The notes under the pieces are model-generated. The model saw only the letters and a list, made by a program, of their open reading frames with translations, was not told the origin of the DNA and did no database searches. Below, one piece after another: positions 18,440 through 26,705 of a stretch of 64,000 nucleotides of DNA (position 1 is the first letter of the stretch; every line of letters begins with the position of its first letter). Origin of the DNA: Nocardia yamanashiensis NBRC 100130 (lineage in GTDB: Bacteria > Actinomycetota > Actinomycetes > Mycobacteriales > Mycobacteriaceae). The stretch covers positions 124,001-188,000 of the forward strand of contig NZ_BDCD01000009.1 in the NCBI RefSeq assembly GCF_001613325.1. The letters are read 5' to 3'. The position numbers and the translations under genes are program-made.

Positions 18440-18790
18440 GACACCCTCCTGCCGACCCGCACACCGGAACCGCCGCCGGCGCATCAACCCCATCGGCCGA
18501 TTCGGACCTTACTGGTTCTTTAGGAATCGAGTCCAGTGGCGGAGTGTCTGGGTCGGAGATCTCGGTCACAGTGTCGGGCCCCGATGTTCCCTACCTCAGA
18601 TGAGACCACGAGAATGGCCCTGACCACATCCATATCGCCTGTGCTTTGGGGGTGTTGGGGGTCATGGCTGGCGGGGTACGCCAGGCATGAAGGCGGTAGC
18701 CTTCGCATGGTTCGCCAGGTTCGGGGTGCCTGGGGGCCCCGCGACGGCAATAATCTGTGAACGATCTAGTTCACCTGGCGATATTCGGAG
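18440..18790. other. 351-bp divergent intergenic region
   Basis: No gene is supported here. It must hold the promoters of the DUF445-DUF4393 operon (leftward) and the second DUF4393 gene (rightward). The only clear element is the inverted repeat at 18757-18774. T- and G-rich tracts around 18640-18680 show no open frame with a ribosome site. Confidence 0.6.
18757..18774. promoter_or_regulatory. Inverted repeat GTGAAC-N6-GTTCAC
   Basis: Perfect 6-bp arms around GATCTA lie 16 bp before the start of the second DUF4393 gene, next to TAATCT at 18751-18756, which could be a -10 element. This is a candidate operator. No regulator gene is adjacent, so the binding protein is unknown. Confidence 0.45.
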
Positions 18791-19666
18791 ATGGACGTGG
18801 CAGACGACAGGACCGGCGAAGTGGTCCGTCCGGGTTCCCGTGCCGTGGAACGCAGTGCCGATGTGGAGCAGCGGGCTATCAGTAACGAGGCCAGACTGAT
18901 TCGCGGGGTGTTCCGGGCGGCGGGCCTCGCCGCCGGTACCGCGGTGCGCGGTAGTCAATGGGCGGTCGGAACCAGCCTCGAGATCACCAAACAACTGACC
19001 CAGGCCGCGCTCGACGGGGAATCGTCGCAGGATATCGCCGAGCGCACGGGCAATGCGCTGCGTTCGATCGCGCGCAGCGCGCTGGGCGTGACCGAGGGGT
19101 CGGTCCGCGAGATCGTCAGCTACGTGCCGACTCCCATGGGTGCGCCGCCGCCGTCGATCAACGGCGGGCTGGTGCGGTCCGGGAGCGGGGACGAGCTGCG
19201 CCGTCGCGGGGACGCGCTGCTGGCGCGGTCCGCGGACGTGTATTTCACCGAGGACGTGCACCCGGCCTACGACCGGATTCTCGATCAGCTCGCGCCCGAT
19301 GAGGCGCGCATCCTGCGGTTCATGGCCTTGAACGGGCCGCAGCCGTCGGTGGACGTGCGGACCAATCGGCCGCTCGGCATCGGTTCGGAACTGGTCCAGG
19401 GCGATCTGACCTCGGTGCCCGAGCAGGCGGGAGTCCGGTATCCGGACCGGGCGCGGCACTATCTGATCAACCTGAGCCGGCTCGGGCTGACCATGACCTC
19501 CGAGGATCCGGTGGTGCTGTCGCGCTACATGGTGCTCGAGGTGCAGCCGGTGGTGGAGACCGCCCTGAAGAAGGCCGGCCGGGTCCCCAAGATCGTCCGA
19601 AAGAGCCTGCGGCTGACCGAGTTCGGCGAGGATTTCTGCAACACCTGTTTCAGCATCGGCAACTGA
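18791..19666 (+). CDS. DUF4393 (Abi-alpha type) protein, copy 2
   Basis: The 291-residue paralogue of the protein at 16233 shares HPAYDRILDQLAPDEARILRF, LNGPQPSVDVRT, RYPDRARHYLINLSRLGL and the C-terminal LTEFGEDFCNTCF. The N-terminal 100 residues, with helices such as RGVFRAAGLAAGTAVRGSQWAVG, are more divergent. It has no signal peptide. The two copies flank a DUF445 membrane protein gene, with this one divergent. ATG 18791 follows CGGAG directly, so the in-frame GTG 18797 is also possible. Function is unknown; a role in envelope maintenance or phage exclusion is only inference from the family name. Confidence 0.75.
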   Translation: MDVADDRTGEVVRPGSRAVERSADVEQRAISNEARLIRGVFRAAGLAAGTAVRGSQWAVGTSLEITKQLTQAALDGESSQDIAERTGNALRSIARSALGVTEGSVREIVSYVPTPMGAPPPSINGGLVRSGSGDELRRRGDALLARSADVYFTEDVHPAYDRILDQLAPDEARILRFMALNGPQPSVDVRTNRPLGIGSELVQGDLTSVPEQAGVRYPDRARHYLINLSRLGLTMTSEDPVVLSRYMVLEVQPVVETALKKAGRVPKIVRKSLRLTEFGEDFCNTCFSIGN

Positions 19667-19683
19667 GCGCATCCGGATCCGGC

Positions 19684-19717
19684 GGGGGGCTCGCGGGGAT
19701 CGGGCCCCCGAACCCCC
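19684..19717. repeat. GGGGG/CCCCC hairpin repeat (copy 1)
   Basis: An imperfect inverted repeat, ending in CCCCCGAACCCCC, lies 18 bases after the DUF4393 stop. It belongs to the same G-tract repeat family as 23333, 35284, 39676 and 60788 and probably acts as a transcript end. Confidence 0.5.
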
Positions 19718-19795
19718 TTCCGTACGTGGCGCTCTGATAGCAATCCGGTACAGATCTGCCGCAATCGGCGAAGGTTCCGCATCCCTGATGGGATT

Positions 19796-20329
19796 GTGGG
19801 AGGTATGGACTCCGAGGCCGTCGCCGCTATCAGCCGGTTGAAGTTCCGGTATCTCCGCGCCCTGGACACCAAGGCGTGGGAGGAGTTCGCGGACACGATG
19901 ATCCCGGAGGCCACCGCTACCTACAGCGAATACCTCCAGTTCGAATCGCGCGATGCCTTCCTCGCCTTCATGCGCAATACGCTCGGCCCGCACGTGATCA
20001 CCGAACACCGCTGTGACCACCCGGAAATCGATGTGGACGGGGATACGGCCACCGGGACCTGGTATCTGGCCGACACCGTGCTCATTCCGGGCCACAATAT
20101 GCTGCTGCGCGGCGCGGCCTTCTATTCCGACCAGTACGTACGTTGCGAAGACGGCAAATGGCGGATCGCGCACACCGGCTACGAGCGCACCTACGAAGTG
20201 GTGCTGTCCCTGTCGGATCTGCCCAGCCTGCGCCTGACCTCCAGTCGCTGGGGCCTGATCGCCCGCGATCCAGCGGACGCCCCGCGCACCGAACCATCCA
20301 ATCCGGATGGCTCGGGCACGCTCGGCTGA
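19796..20329 (+). CDS. SnoaL/NTF2-like protein
   Basis: The 177-residue protein has the cone-shaped NTF2/SnoaL fold pattern: an N-terminal helix (AISRLKFRYLRALDTKAWEEFADTM), then the strands and DGDTATGTWYLADTV and DGKWRIAHTGYER. Members act as small hydrolases, isomerases or binding proteins; the Tyr and His residues around RYLRALD and TEHRCDH could form the pocket. The substrate is unknown. GTG 19796 is used; ATG 19805 is an alternative, but a GGGAGG tract touches it. It is convergent with prfC, with three bases between the stops. Confidence 0.82.
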   Translation: MGGMDSEAVAAISRLKFRYLRALDTKAWEEFADTMIPEATATYSEYLQFESRDAFLAFMRNTLGPHVITEHRCDHPEIDVDGDTATGTWYLADTVLIPGHNMLLRGAAFYSDQYVRCEDGKWRIAHTGYERTYEVVLSLSDLPSLRLTSSRWGLIARDPADAPRTEPSNPDGSGTLG

Positions 20330-20332
20330 GCC

Positions 20333-21958
20333 TTATTCGGTTCCGGCGACCAGCAATTCGAGGGTCAGCTCCGGCATCTCCTTGGCGATGTACTGCAACC
20401 GCCACTTGTCCGAGAACAGCGCCAGCAGCACCCCGTCGGTCCGGGTGAAGACCTCGACGCCGCGCTGGCGGTGCAATTCCTCCGCCGAGGCGGCATCGGT
20501 CTTGCGGGCCAGCTGGTACGGCAGATTGTCCAGCTGCGTCTCGACGTTGTACTCGCCCAGCATGCGGGCGGTCATCACCTCGAACTGCATGGGACCGACG
20601 GCCGCCAGCACCGGCGAGGCGTCGCCGCGCACGTCATTGCGCAGCACCTGCACCACGCCCTCGGAATCGAGCTGGTCGATGGCCTTGCGGAACTGCTTGT
20701 ACTTGCCCGCCGACTGGGCGCGCAGCACCGCGAAATGCTCGGGCGCGAAGGACGGGATCGGCGGGAATTCCACCTTCTTGTCCACGTACAGCGTGTGCCC
20801 GGGCGCGAGCGCGGTGGCGTTCACCAGACCCACCACGTCACCCGGGTAGGCGGTGTCGACGGTGGTGCGCTCGCGGCCGAACACGGTGAGCGCGTACTTG
20901 GTGGCGAACGGCCGCCCGGTCTGTGCGTGCGTCACCACCATGCCGCGCTCGAATTCGCCGGACACGATGCGCATGAAGGCCAGCCGGTCGCGGTGCGCGG
21001 TGTCCATACCGGCCTGCACCTTGAAGATGACGGCGCTGAAGGGCTGCGTGGTCTCGCGCGGATTGCCGTTCACGTCCTTGCGGGCGCGCGGCGGCGGCGC
21101 GAGTTCGACGAGCGTGTCGAGGAGTTGGCGCACACCGAAATTCAGCATGGCGGAGGCGTAGATGACCGGCGAGGTGTGCCCGGCCAGGAACAGTTCCTGG
21201 TCGTGGTCCTGCCCGGCGGCGGAGAGCAGTTCGCTCTCCTCGGCGGCATTGAGCCAGACGTCGCCTTCGCGTTCGGCGGCCTGCTCGGGTGTGTAGTGCT
21301 CCTCGGGCGCGATGGTCGCGCCGCCCGCGGTCCGGGTGAAGTGGATGTACTCGGTGGGCGCGCCCTCTTCGCCGCGGCGCAGCAGGCCGCGGAAGTCGCC
21401 CGCGATGCCGACCGGCAGGAACAGCGGGGTGGGGGTGAGGCCGATCCGCTCGATGATCTCGTCGAGCAGTTCCAGCGGCGCCTGACCCGGGCGGTCCCAC
21501 TTGTTGATGACGGTGATGACCGGGATGCCGCGATCGCGCGCGACCTGGAAGAGCTTGAGCGTCTGCGGTTCCAGGCCCTTGGCGGCGTCGATGAGCATGA
21601 CCGCGGCGTCGACCGCGGTGAGCACCCGGTAGGTGTCCTCGGAGAAGTCGGAGTGGCCGGGGGTGTCGACCAGGTTGATCACGCAGTCGCCGTATTCGAA
21701 CTGCAGCGCGGTGGAGGAGACCGAGATGCCGCGCGCCTTCTCCATTTCCATCCAGTCCGAGACGGTGGCCTTGCGGCCCGCCTTGCCGTGGATGGCGCCC
21801 GCCTCGGAAATCATCTTGGCGTGCAGCGCCAGCGCTTCGGTGAGCGTGGACTTACCGGCGTCCGGATGCGAGATGACCGCGAAGGTGCGCCGCCGTGCCG
21901 CCTCGTCGGCCAGCCGCCCGGAAGACGATGCGGGCGCGCTGGAGGTCGGGGAACTCAC
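20333..21958 (-). CDS. prfC: Peptide chain release factor 3
   Basis: RF3 is the GTPase that recycles RF1/RF2 from the ribosome after termination. The 541-residue protein has the translational-GTPase motifs HPDAGKST (31-38), DTPGHSDFSEDTYR and NKWDR, and the RF3-type C-terminal half (FKVQAGMDTAHRDRLAFMRI; GAVGPMQFEV-type segment AAVGPMQFEV). Its length is typical. The start is GTG 21958, with AAGGAG just upstream. It appears to be a single-gene unit. Confidence 0.95.
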   Translation of the reverse strand: MSSPTSSAPASSSGRLADEAARRRTFAVISHPDAGKSTLTEALALHAKMISEAGAIHGKAGRKATVSDWMEMEKARGISVSSTALQFEYGDCVINLVDTPGHSDFSEDTYRVLTAVDAAVMLIDAAKGLEPQTLKLFQVARDRGIPVITVINKWDRPGQAPLELLDEIIERIGLTPTPLFLPVGIAGDFRGLLRRGEEGAPTEYIHFTRTAGGATIAPEEHYTPEQAAEREGDVWLNAAEESELLSAAGQDHDQELFLAGHTSPVIYASAMLNFGVRQLLDTLVELAPPPRARKDVNGNPRETTQPFSAVIFKVQAGMDTAHRDRLAFMRIVSGEFERGMVVTHAQTGRPFATKYALTVFGRERTTVDTAYPGDVVGLVNATALAPGHTLYVDKKVEFPPIPSFAPEHFAVLRAQSAGKYKQFRKAIDQLDSEGVVQVLRNDVRGDASPVLAAVGPMQFEVMTARMLGEYNVETQLDNLPYQLARKTDAASAEELHRQRGVEVFTRTDGVLLALFSDKWRLQYIAKEMPELTLELLVAGTE

Positions 21959-22000
21959 GGGGGACTCCTTTTGTGCGGACGAGGCAACCGGTCCAGGGTA

Positions 22001-22570
22001 CTAGGCCAGATGTTTCGCGACCGCCCCGGCCACCAGGCGTCCGGGGTCCGCGCCCGGGGCGACAGCCTCGATACTGCGGTTGACCACCACGGTCGCGATG
22101 CCGTGCAGGTTGGTCCACAGGTTGAGCGCGCGTTCGCCGGTGGGGTCGTCGGCGCAGGCCGCGACGAGCTCGCGCCACCAGCGGAACAGGGGGAGCGTGG
22201 TGGTGCGGCGCAGGTCCGCGCCCGCGCCTTCGAGGAGGTCGTGGCGGAACATGAGGGTGAACATCTCGGGGCGCTCGACGGCGAAGTCGAGGTAGGCGCG
22301 GCAGGCGCGTTCCACCCGCTCGACGGCCGTATTCCCTTGCGCCGCTTCGAGTCTGGACTTCAGGTCGGCGTAGCCGCGCACCGCGACGGCCGCCAGCAGC
22401 GCATTGTGGGTGGGGAAGTAGCGGCGGGGCGCGCCGTGCGAGACGCCGGTTTCGCGGGCGATGGCGCGCAGGCCGAGTTGCCCCGCGCCCACCTGCTCGA
22501 GCAGGTCGACGCCGGCGCTGACCAATCGTTCGCGCAATGGTTCCTCGACTCCCATGCCGGTCATTCTCAT
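22001..22570 (-). CDS. TetR-family regulator of the adjacent acyltransferase
   Basis: The 189-residue TetR protein has its helix-turn-helix near the N-terminus (RLVSAGVDLLEQVGAGQLGLRAIARETGVSHGAPRRYFPTHNALL). ATG 22570 is chosen because GGGGAGG lies 5-6 bases before it; the frame open to 22768 runs into the divergent gene. Two near-identical palindromes lie between it and the divergent PlsC-type acyltransferase, which it should repress together with itself. The ligand is likely lipid-like given the target, but that is inference. Confidence 0.9.
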   Translation of the reverse strand: MRMTGMGVEEPLRERLVSAGVDLLEQVGAGQLGLRAIARETGVSHGAPRRYFPTHNALLAAVAVRGYADLKSRLEAAQGNTAVERVERACRAYLDFAVERPEMFTLMFRHDLLEGAGADLRRTTTLPLFRWWRELVAACADDPTGERALNLWTNLHGIATVVVNRSIEAVAPGADPGRLVAGAVAKHLA

Positions 22571-22592
22571 CGCAACCTCCCCGAAAGTGTTG

Positions 22593-22627
22593 TAGACACT
22601 GTCTATCTGATGGTAGACAGTGTCTAC
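22593..22627. promoter_or_regulatory. Tandem TetR operators (TAGACA-N-TGTCTA)
   Basis: The first palindrome, TAGACA-C-TGTCTA, spans 22593-22605. The second, GTAGACA-G-TGTCTAC, spans 22613-22627. Their centres are 21 bp apart, two helical turns, so two dimers could bind on the same face. They fill the 79-bp gap between the TetR gene (start 22570) and the acyltransferase gene (start 22650). Confidence 0.85.
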
Positions 22628-22649
22628 AAGCTCATCCGGGGAGGTAATC

Positions 22650-23312
22650 ATGTGGTACTGGCTGTTGAAACACGTGCTGGTGGGTCCGCTGCTGCGGTTG
22701 GTCGGGCGGCCGAAGGTCGAAGGGCTGCACCATGTTCCGAAGGACGGGCCGGTGATCATCGCGGCCAACCATCTGGCGGTGGTCGATTCGCTCTACCTGT
22801 GCCTGGTGCTGGACCGGCCGGTCACCTTCATCGCCAAGCAGGAGTACTTCACCGGTGCAGGCGTGCGCGGCCGGATCAATCGCTGGGTGATGAAAGCGAC
22901 CGGTCAGGTTCCCGTGGACCGCACCGGCGGCACGGCCGGATCCGATTCCCTCGCCGCAGCCACCCGCATTCTCGAAGGCGGCGGCATCTGGGGTATTCAT
23001 CCCGAAGGCACGCGCTCGCCCGACGGCCGTATCTACAGGGGCCGCACCGGTGTCATCCGGGTCGCGATGGAAACCGGCGCTCCCGTCGTGCCGGTCGTCC
23101 TCTCCGGAACCGACAAGGTCAACCCGCGCAATCGCAAACTCCTGCGCTTCGCGAAGGTCCGAGTCTCCTTCGGCCGCCCCCGCTACTTCCTCCCCGCGGA
23201 CCAGCAGGGCGTACGCACCGCCACCGACGAACTCATGGCCGATTTGGTCCGCCGCTCCGGCCGCCCCTACGTCGATTGCTACGCCGCCTCTTTCAAGAAA
23301 TCCGCCGCATAG
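22650..23312 (+). CDS. 1-acyl-sn-glycerol-3-phosphate acyltransferase (PlsC type)
   Basis: The 220-residue membrane-associated enzyme should move an acyl chain onto lysophosphatidate or a related acceptor. It has the acyltransferase motifs NHLAVVD (catalytic His41 and Asp46), the GxxxxR-type block around GVRGRINRW, PEGTRS (118-123) and VPVVLSG. ATG 22650 follows GGGGAGG with 6 bases of spacing. Divergent TetR control with paired operators indicates regulated expression, so it may remodel lipids in response to a signal rather than be the housekeeping PlsC. Confidence 0.9.
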   Translation: MWYWLLKHVLVGPLLRLVGRPKVEGLHHVPKDGPVIIAANHLAVVDSLYLCLVLDRPVTFIAKQEYFTGAGVRGRINRWVMKATGQVPVDRTGGTAGSDSLAAATRILEGGGIWGIHPEGTRSPDGRIYRGRTGVIRVAMETGAPVVPVVLSGTDKVNPRNRKLLRFAKVRVSFGRPRYFLPADQQGVRTATDELMADLVRRSGRPYVDCYAASFKKSAA

Positions 23313-23332
23313 CGGACGTGCCGACCCGGGAC

Positions 23333-23398
23333 GGGGGTTCGGGGGCGGCCCCCGAACCCCCTAATTCTTTCGGGGGGCCGGGGGCGGAGCCCCCCGCT
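23333..23398. repeat. Double G-tract hairpin after the acyltransferase gene (copy 2)
   Basis: The left arm 23333-23345 and right arm 23349-23361 form a perfect 13-bp stem with loop CGG. A second, 7-bp stem (CGGGGGG with CCCCCCG) follows at about 23371-23397. It is the strongest member of the dispersed G-tract family in this window and likely terminates the acyltransferase transcript. The remaining 210 bp to rplY holds the rplY promoter/leader and no supportable gene. Confidence 0.7.
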
Positions 23399-23608
23399 GC
23401 AAAGAGGGAATTTCTGCATGTTAGAGTTCTCAGGTTGTCTCGGCGAGGGTGTGGCACTAGCTGCCCACCGTGATCGACGCGGCTCGGCCACTTCAGCCGT
23501 CCCCGTTCGTTCTTCGCCGATGACGAAGCAGACGAACACAGTCAGGGTGCACCGTCCCCTGGCGACAGCTGACATTACAGCCCGGACGAGCCGTAGGAGT
23601 AGACAATC

Positions 23609-24205
23609 ATGTCCGACGCCAGCCTTCTCGCAGCCTCTGTACGCACCGAGTTCGGCAAGGGCGCTGCCCGCCGCACCCGTCGTGACGGCAATGTGCCCGC
23701 CGTGCTCTACGGCCACAACGAAGAGCCGCAGCACCTGTCGATCAACGCGCGCGATTTCGCCGCCATCCTGCGTGAGCACGGCACCAACGCCGTGCTGAAC
23801 CTGGACATCGCGGGCAAGAAGCAGCTGGCGCTGACCAAGTCGGTCGTCGTGCACCCGATCCGCCGCTACATCGAGCACGCCGACCTGCTGATCGTGCGTC
23901 GTGGCGAGAAGGTCACCGCCGACGTGCACGTCGCCCTGACCGGCGATGCCGCCTCCGGCACCCTGGTCACCCAGGAGACCACCACCCTCTCCATCGAGGC
24001 CGAGGCCCTGCACATCCCCGAGTCCATCGAGGTTTCGATCGAGGGCGCCGAGGCCGGCACCCAGATCCTCGCCGGCTCCATCGCGCTGCCGAAGGGCGTC
24101 ACCCTGGCCGGCGATGCCGAGGCCCTGATCGTCAACATCATCGCCGCCCCGGCCGCCGCCGCCGAGGAAGAGGCCGAGGCGCCCGCCGAGGAAGCCGCCG
24201 AGTAA
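23609..24205 (+). CDS. rplY: 50S ribosomal protein L25/general stress protein Ctc
   Basis: The long (CTC-type) form of L25, 198 residues. The N-terminal domain ([25 protein letters not shown]) binds 5S rRNA, and a C-terminal beta-domain follows (residues about 95-185), ending in an acidic Ala/Glu tail. A GGAG ribosome site lies before ATG 23609. It is followed 43 bases later by pth, as in other Actinobacteria. In M. tuberculosis the order is pth-rplY-lpqT-prsA on one strand (Rv1014c-Rv1017c); here rplY and pth point the other way relative to prsA. Confidence 0.96.
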   Translation: MSDASLLAASVRTEFGKGAARRTRRDGNVPAVLYGHNEEPQHLSINARDFAAILREHGTNAVLNLDIAGKKQLALTKSVVVHPIRRYIEHADLLIVRRGEKVTADVHVALTGDAASGTLVTQETTTLSIEAEALHIPESIEVSIEGAEAGTQILAGSIALPKGVTLAGDAEALIVNIIAAPAAAAEEEAEAPAEEAAE

Positions 24206-24248
24206 TTCCGTCTCCCAACGGTTTCCGGACTGAAGCGACAGCTGTCCT

Positions 24249-24830
24249 ATGACTGAGGCAACGGCCGGGCCCGCGCTCGTGGTCGGACTGGGTAATCCCG
24301 GACCCGACTACGAGCGCACCCGGCACAATGTCGGTTTCATGGTCGCCGATGTGCTCGCGGAGCGCGTCGGCGGCCGTTTCGGTGTGCACAAGAAGTCCGG
24401 TGCGGACCTCTTGGAAGCGCGCCTGGACGGTCGCAAGGTGCTGCTGGCCAAGCCGCGCACCTATATGAACCTCTCCGGCCGCCCGGTCGCCGGGCTGGCG
24501 AAGTTCTTCAATGTGCCCGCGTCCGACATCATCGTCGTGCACGACGAGCTGGATCTGCCCTTCGGCGCGGTCCGGCTCAAGCTGGGCGGCGGCGAGGGCG
24601 GGCACAATGGCCTGCGCTCCATTTCGCAGGCCATCGGCACCAAGGATTATCTGCGGGTCCGCTTCGGCATCGGCCGTCCGCCGGGCCGGCAGGATCCCGC
24701 CGATTACGTGCTCAAGCCCTTCTCCGCGCCGGAGCGCAAGGAAGTCCCGGTCATCGTCGAGCAGGCCGCCGACGCCGTGGAATTGCTGCTCCGCGTCGGC
24801 TTGGAAGCCGCGCAGAACCAATTGCACTGA
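24249..24830 (+). CDS. pth: Peptidyl-tRNA hydrolase
   Basis: Pth releases peptides from tRNAs dropped by stalled ribosomes. The 193-residue protein has all the family marks: [20 protein letters not shown] with Asn16 and catalytic His26, [19 protein letters not shown] and [13 protein letters not shown]. Its length is typical. It forms an operon with rplY and is convergent with the Pks16-like ligase gene. An 81-bp repeat lies between the two stops. Confidence 0.97.
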   Translation: MTEATAGPALVVGLGNPGPDYERTRHNVGFMVADVLAERVGGRFGVHKKSGADLLEARLDGRKVLLAKPRTYMNLSGRPVAGLAKFFNVPASDIIVVHDELDLPFGAVRLKLGGGEGGHNGLRSISQAIGTKDYLRVRFGIGRPPGRQDPADYVLKPFSAPERKEVPVIVEQAADAVELLLRVGLEAAQNQLH

Positions 24831-24886
24831 GCGCCCCCGCCTCTCCGCGACTTCAGCGCGCGGCTGAGTGCCGCCGCCAGATGTGC

Positions 24887-24967
24887 ACGCGTGCCGGCGG
24901 CTGGGTGCCGAACCTATTTCGGGCGTACCCGGTGAGTTACCCCGAAGGTCGCGAAATCAGTTGTCGC
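24887..24967 (-). repeat. 81-bp dispersed repeat, copy A
   Basis: Read on the minus strand, this copy starts at the last codons of the Pks16-like ligase gene (its stop is bases 9-11 of the element) and runs 70 bases into the gap with pth. It matches copy B at 44184-44264 at 71 of 81 positions with no gaps. On that strand CGGG-TACG-CCCG and CCGAA-N5-TTCGG can form hairpins. An antisense frame through both copies gives similar peptides, but that is explained by the DNA identity. Confidence 0.85.
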
Positions 24968-26609
24968 GTAAGGCCGTTGCCGTCGCGGAGCGACGGAGTT
25001 TGCCCGACGAGGTTTTCGGGAGCGCACCGGGGCCGAGCACGGTCACGCTGCGCGGGCGCACTCCCACTTCCGAGAACACCGCGTGCACGATCTCGTGCTC
25101 GATGCGTTTGACCTCGTCCGGGTTCTGGTGGTCGTTGGATTCCACCACCACCGCGAAACTTTCGCGTTTCTGGCCCGCGTCCAGGCGCACCGCGACGGCA
25201 TTGCCGGGGCGAACTCCCTTGACGCGCAAGGCCGCTCGCTCGATATCGGTGGGATAGATATTGCGGCCGCCCATGATGATGACGTCCTTGACGCGCCCGC
25301 AGACCACCACCAGTCCGTCCTCGGTGAAATAGCCGATATCGCCGGTGTCGAGCCAGCCGTCGGCGTCCTGTGCCGGGCGGAAGCCCGCGGTGGTGACATA
25401 GCCGGAAGTCACCGCGGGGCCGCGCAATTCGATCAGGCCCACGCTGCGCACCGGCAGCGGCTGCCGGTCGGCGTCCACCACCCGGCCTTCCAGATTGTCG
25501 ACCAGATAGCCGAGGGTGGGCAGTCGCCGGATGCCGCCGTGATGATGTTCGGGATGCCGGACCGGGACCGCTTTGCCGAGCGCTTCCAGCAGATCGGCGT
25601 TCACCACGTCCAGGACCTGGCCCAGCCCGGGATCCGGAATGGACACCGCCAGGGTGGTTTCGGCCATGCCGTACACCGGGGTGAGCGCCATGGGATTGAG
25701 CCCGAACCGTTTTCCGGCGTCGGCGAGCGCGTCCATGGTGTCGGCGTCCACCGGTTCCGCGCCGTTCCACATGTAGCGCACGCTGCTCAGGTCCACCGCG
25801 CCGTCGGGGGCGTTGCGCAACCGGCGCGCGAGCAGCGAATACGCGAAATTCGGTGCGGCGGTGACGGTGCCGCGATATTTCGAGATCAGTTCCGCCCACA
25901 GGATAGGCCGCGCCAGGAAGTCCAGGGGCGTCACGCACACCACTTCTGCGCCGAATTGCATGGGGACGCTGAGGAATCCGACCATGCCCATATCGTGGAA
26001 GAGCGGCAGCCAGCTCACCATGACGTCGTCGTCCAGCTGGAATTTCACGCGGTCGAACATGGCGTAGGCGTTGACGAAGAAATTGCCGTGCGTGATGCGG
26101 ACGGCTTTCGGTGAACCGGTCGATCCGGAAGTCAACTGCTGCAGGGCGATATCGGATTCGCCGGTGGGCAGCGGGTCGATGGGTGTACCCGCCCGCATGG
26201 CGTCGATGGTCACCACATTGATGCCGCGTTCGCGCAGCAGCGGTTCGGCGATCTCGAACGGCGCGCCCAGGATCACCGCGCGCGCTTCGATCATGTTCAG
26301 CACGGTTTCGGTGTCGTGGGCCCACATCTGGAGATCGGTGCGCGGAGTGGGCTGATGCAGCATGGTGATCGACGCGCCGCGCATCCAGACCGCCTGGCAG
26401 GCGGGCGCGATATCAACTGGCATACCGGCCAGTACACCGACGGCGTCGCCCCGCCCGATGCCCGCCGCGGCCAGCCCGCCCGCCATTGCCCGTGCGATGC
26501 CGTGGATTTCGCCCCAGGTCTGCCGGAGCGGTGCGTCCGGCTCGCCGGTCACCAAGCCGCGTGCAGAGTGCTGGGCCGTCGCGTACATCTCGTCGGTGAA
26601 CCGGCTCAT
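24957..26609 (-). CDS. Fatty-acyl-AMP ligase/acyl-CoA synthetase (Pks16-like)
   Basis: The 550-residue adenylate-forming enzyme activates a fatty acid with ATP. It has the phosphate-binding loop [18 protein letters not shown], the conserved YGMAE motif, the GxxW(L)DTGDIGYF stretch and a C-terminal hinge region ([18 protein letters not shown]). It corresponds by position and type to M. tuberculosis Pks16 (Rv1013), which despite its name is a FadD-like ligase. Whether the product is acyl-AMP or acyl-CoA cannot be told here. GAGGGAG precedes ATG 26609. Copy A of the 81-bp repeat begins in its last codons. Confidence 0.88.
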   Translation of the reverse strand: MSRFTDEMYATAQHSARGLVTGEPDAPLRQTWGEIHGIARAMAGGLAAAGIGRGDAVGVLAGMPVDIAPACQAVWMRGASITMLHQPTPRTDLQMWAHDTETVLNMIEARAVILGAPFEIAEPLLRERGINVVTIDAMRAGTPIDPLPTGESDIALQQLTSGSTGSPKAVRITHGNFFVNAYAMFDRVKFQLDDDVMVSWLPLFHDMGMVGFLSVPMQFGAEVVCVTPLDFLARPILWAELISKYRGTVTAAPNFAYSLLARRLRNAPDGAVDLSSVRYMWNGAEPVDADTMDALADAGKRFGLNPMALTPVYGMAETTLAVSIPDPGLGQVLDVVNADLLEALGKAVPVRHPEHHHGGIRRLPTLGYLVDNLEGRVVDADRQPLPVRSVGLIELRGPAVTSGYVTTAGFRPAQDADGWLDTGDIGYFTEDGLVVVCGRVKDVIIMGGRNIYPTDIERAALRVKGVRPGNAVAVRLDAGQKRESFAVVVESNDHQNPDEVKRIEHEIVHAVFSEVGVRPRSVTVLGPGALPKTSSGKLRRSATATALRDN

Positions 26610-26705
26610 GGTCCAACTCCCTCAACGCAGATTCCGGCCGGGATATCTCTAACTATCCCGCTGCCGGCGGACCCTGTTAACCGTTTCGGGGAGGTCGGTA
26701 CGTGT

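Noticed and set aside
23399..23608. Riboswitch in the rplY leader
   Set aside because: No conserved riboswitch core was recognised; the leader is GC-rich but without a clear aptamer pattern.
24868..25257. Conserved-looking peptide seen in two antisense frames (also 43849-44283), sharing the ISGVPGELPR segment
   Set aside because: The similarity follows from the 81-bp DNA repeat. The frames run antisense into a ligase and mazG and have no ribosome site, so no peptide gene is claimed.
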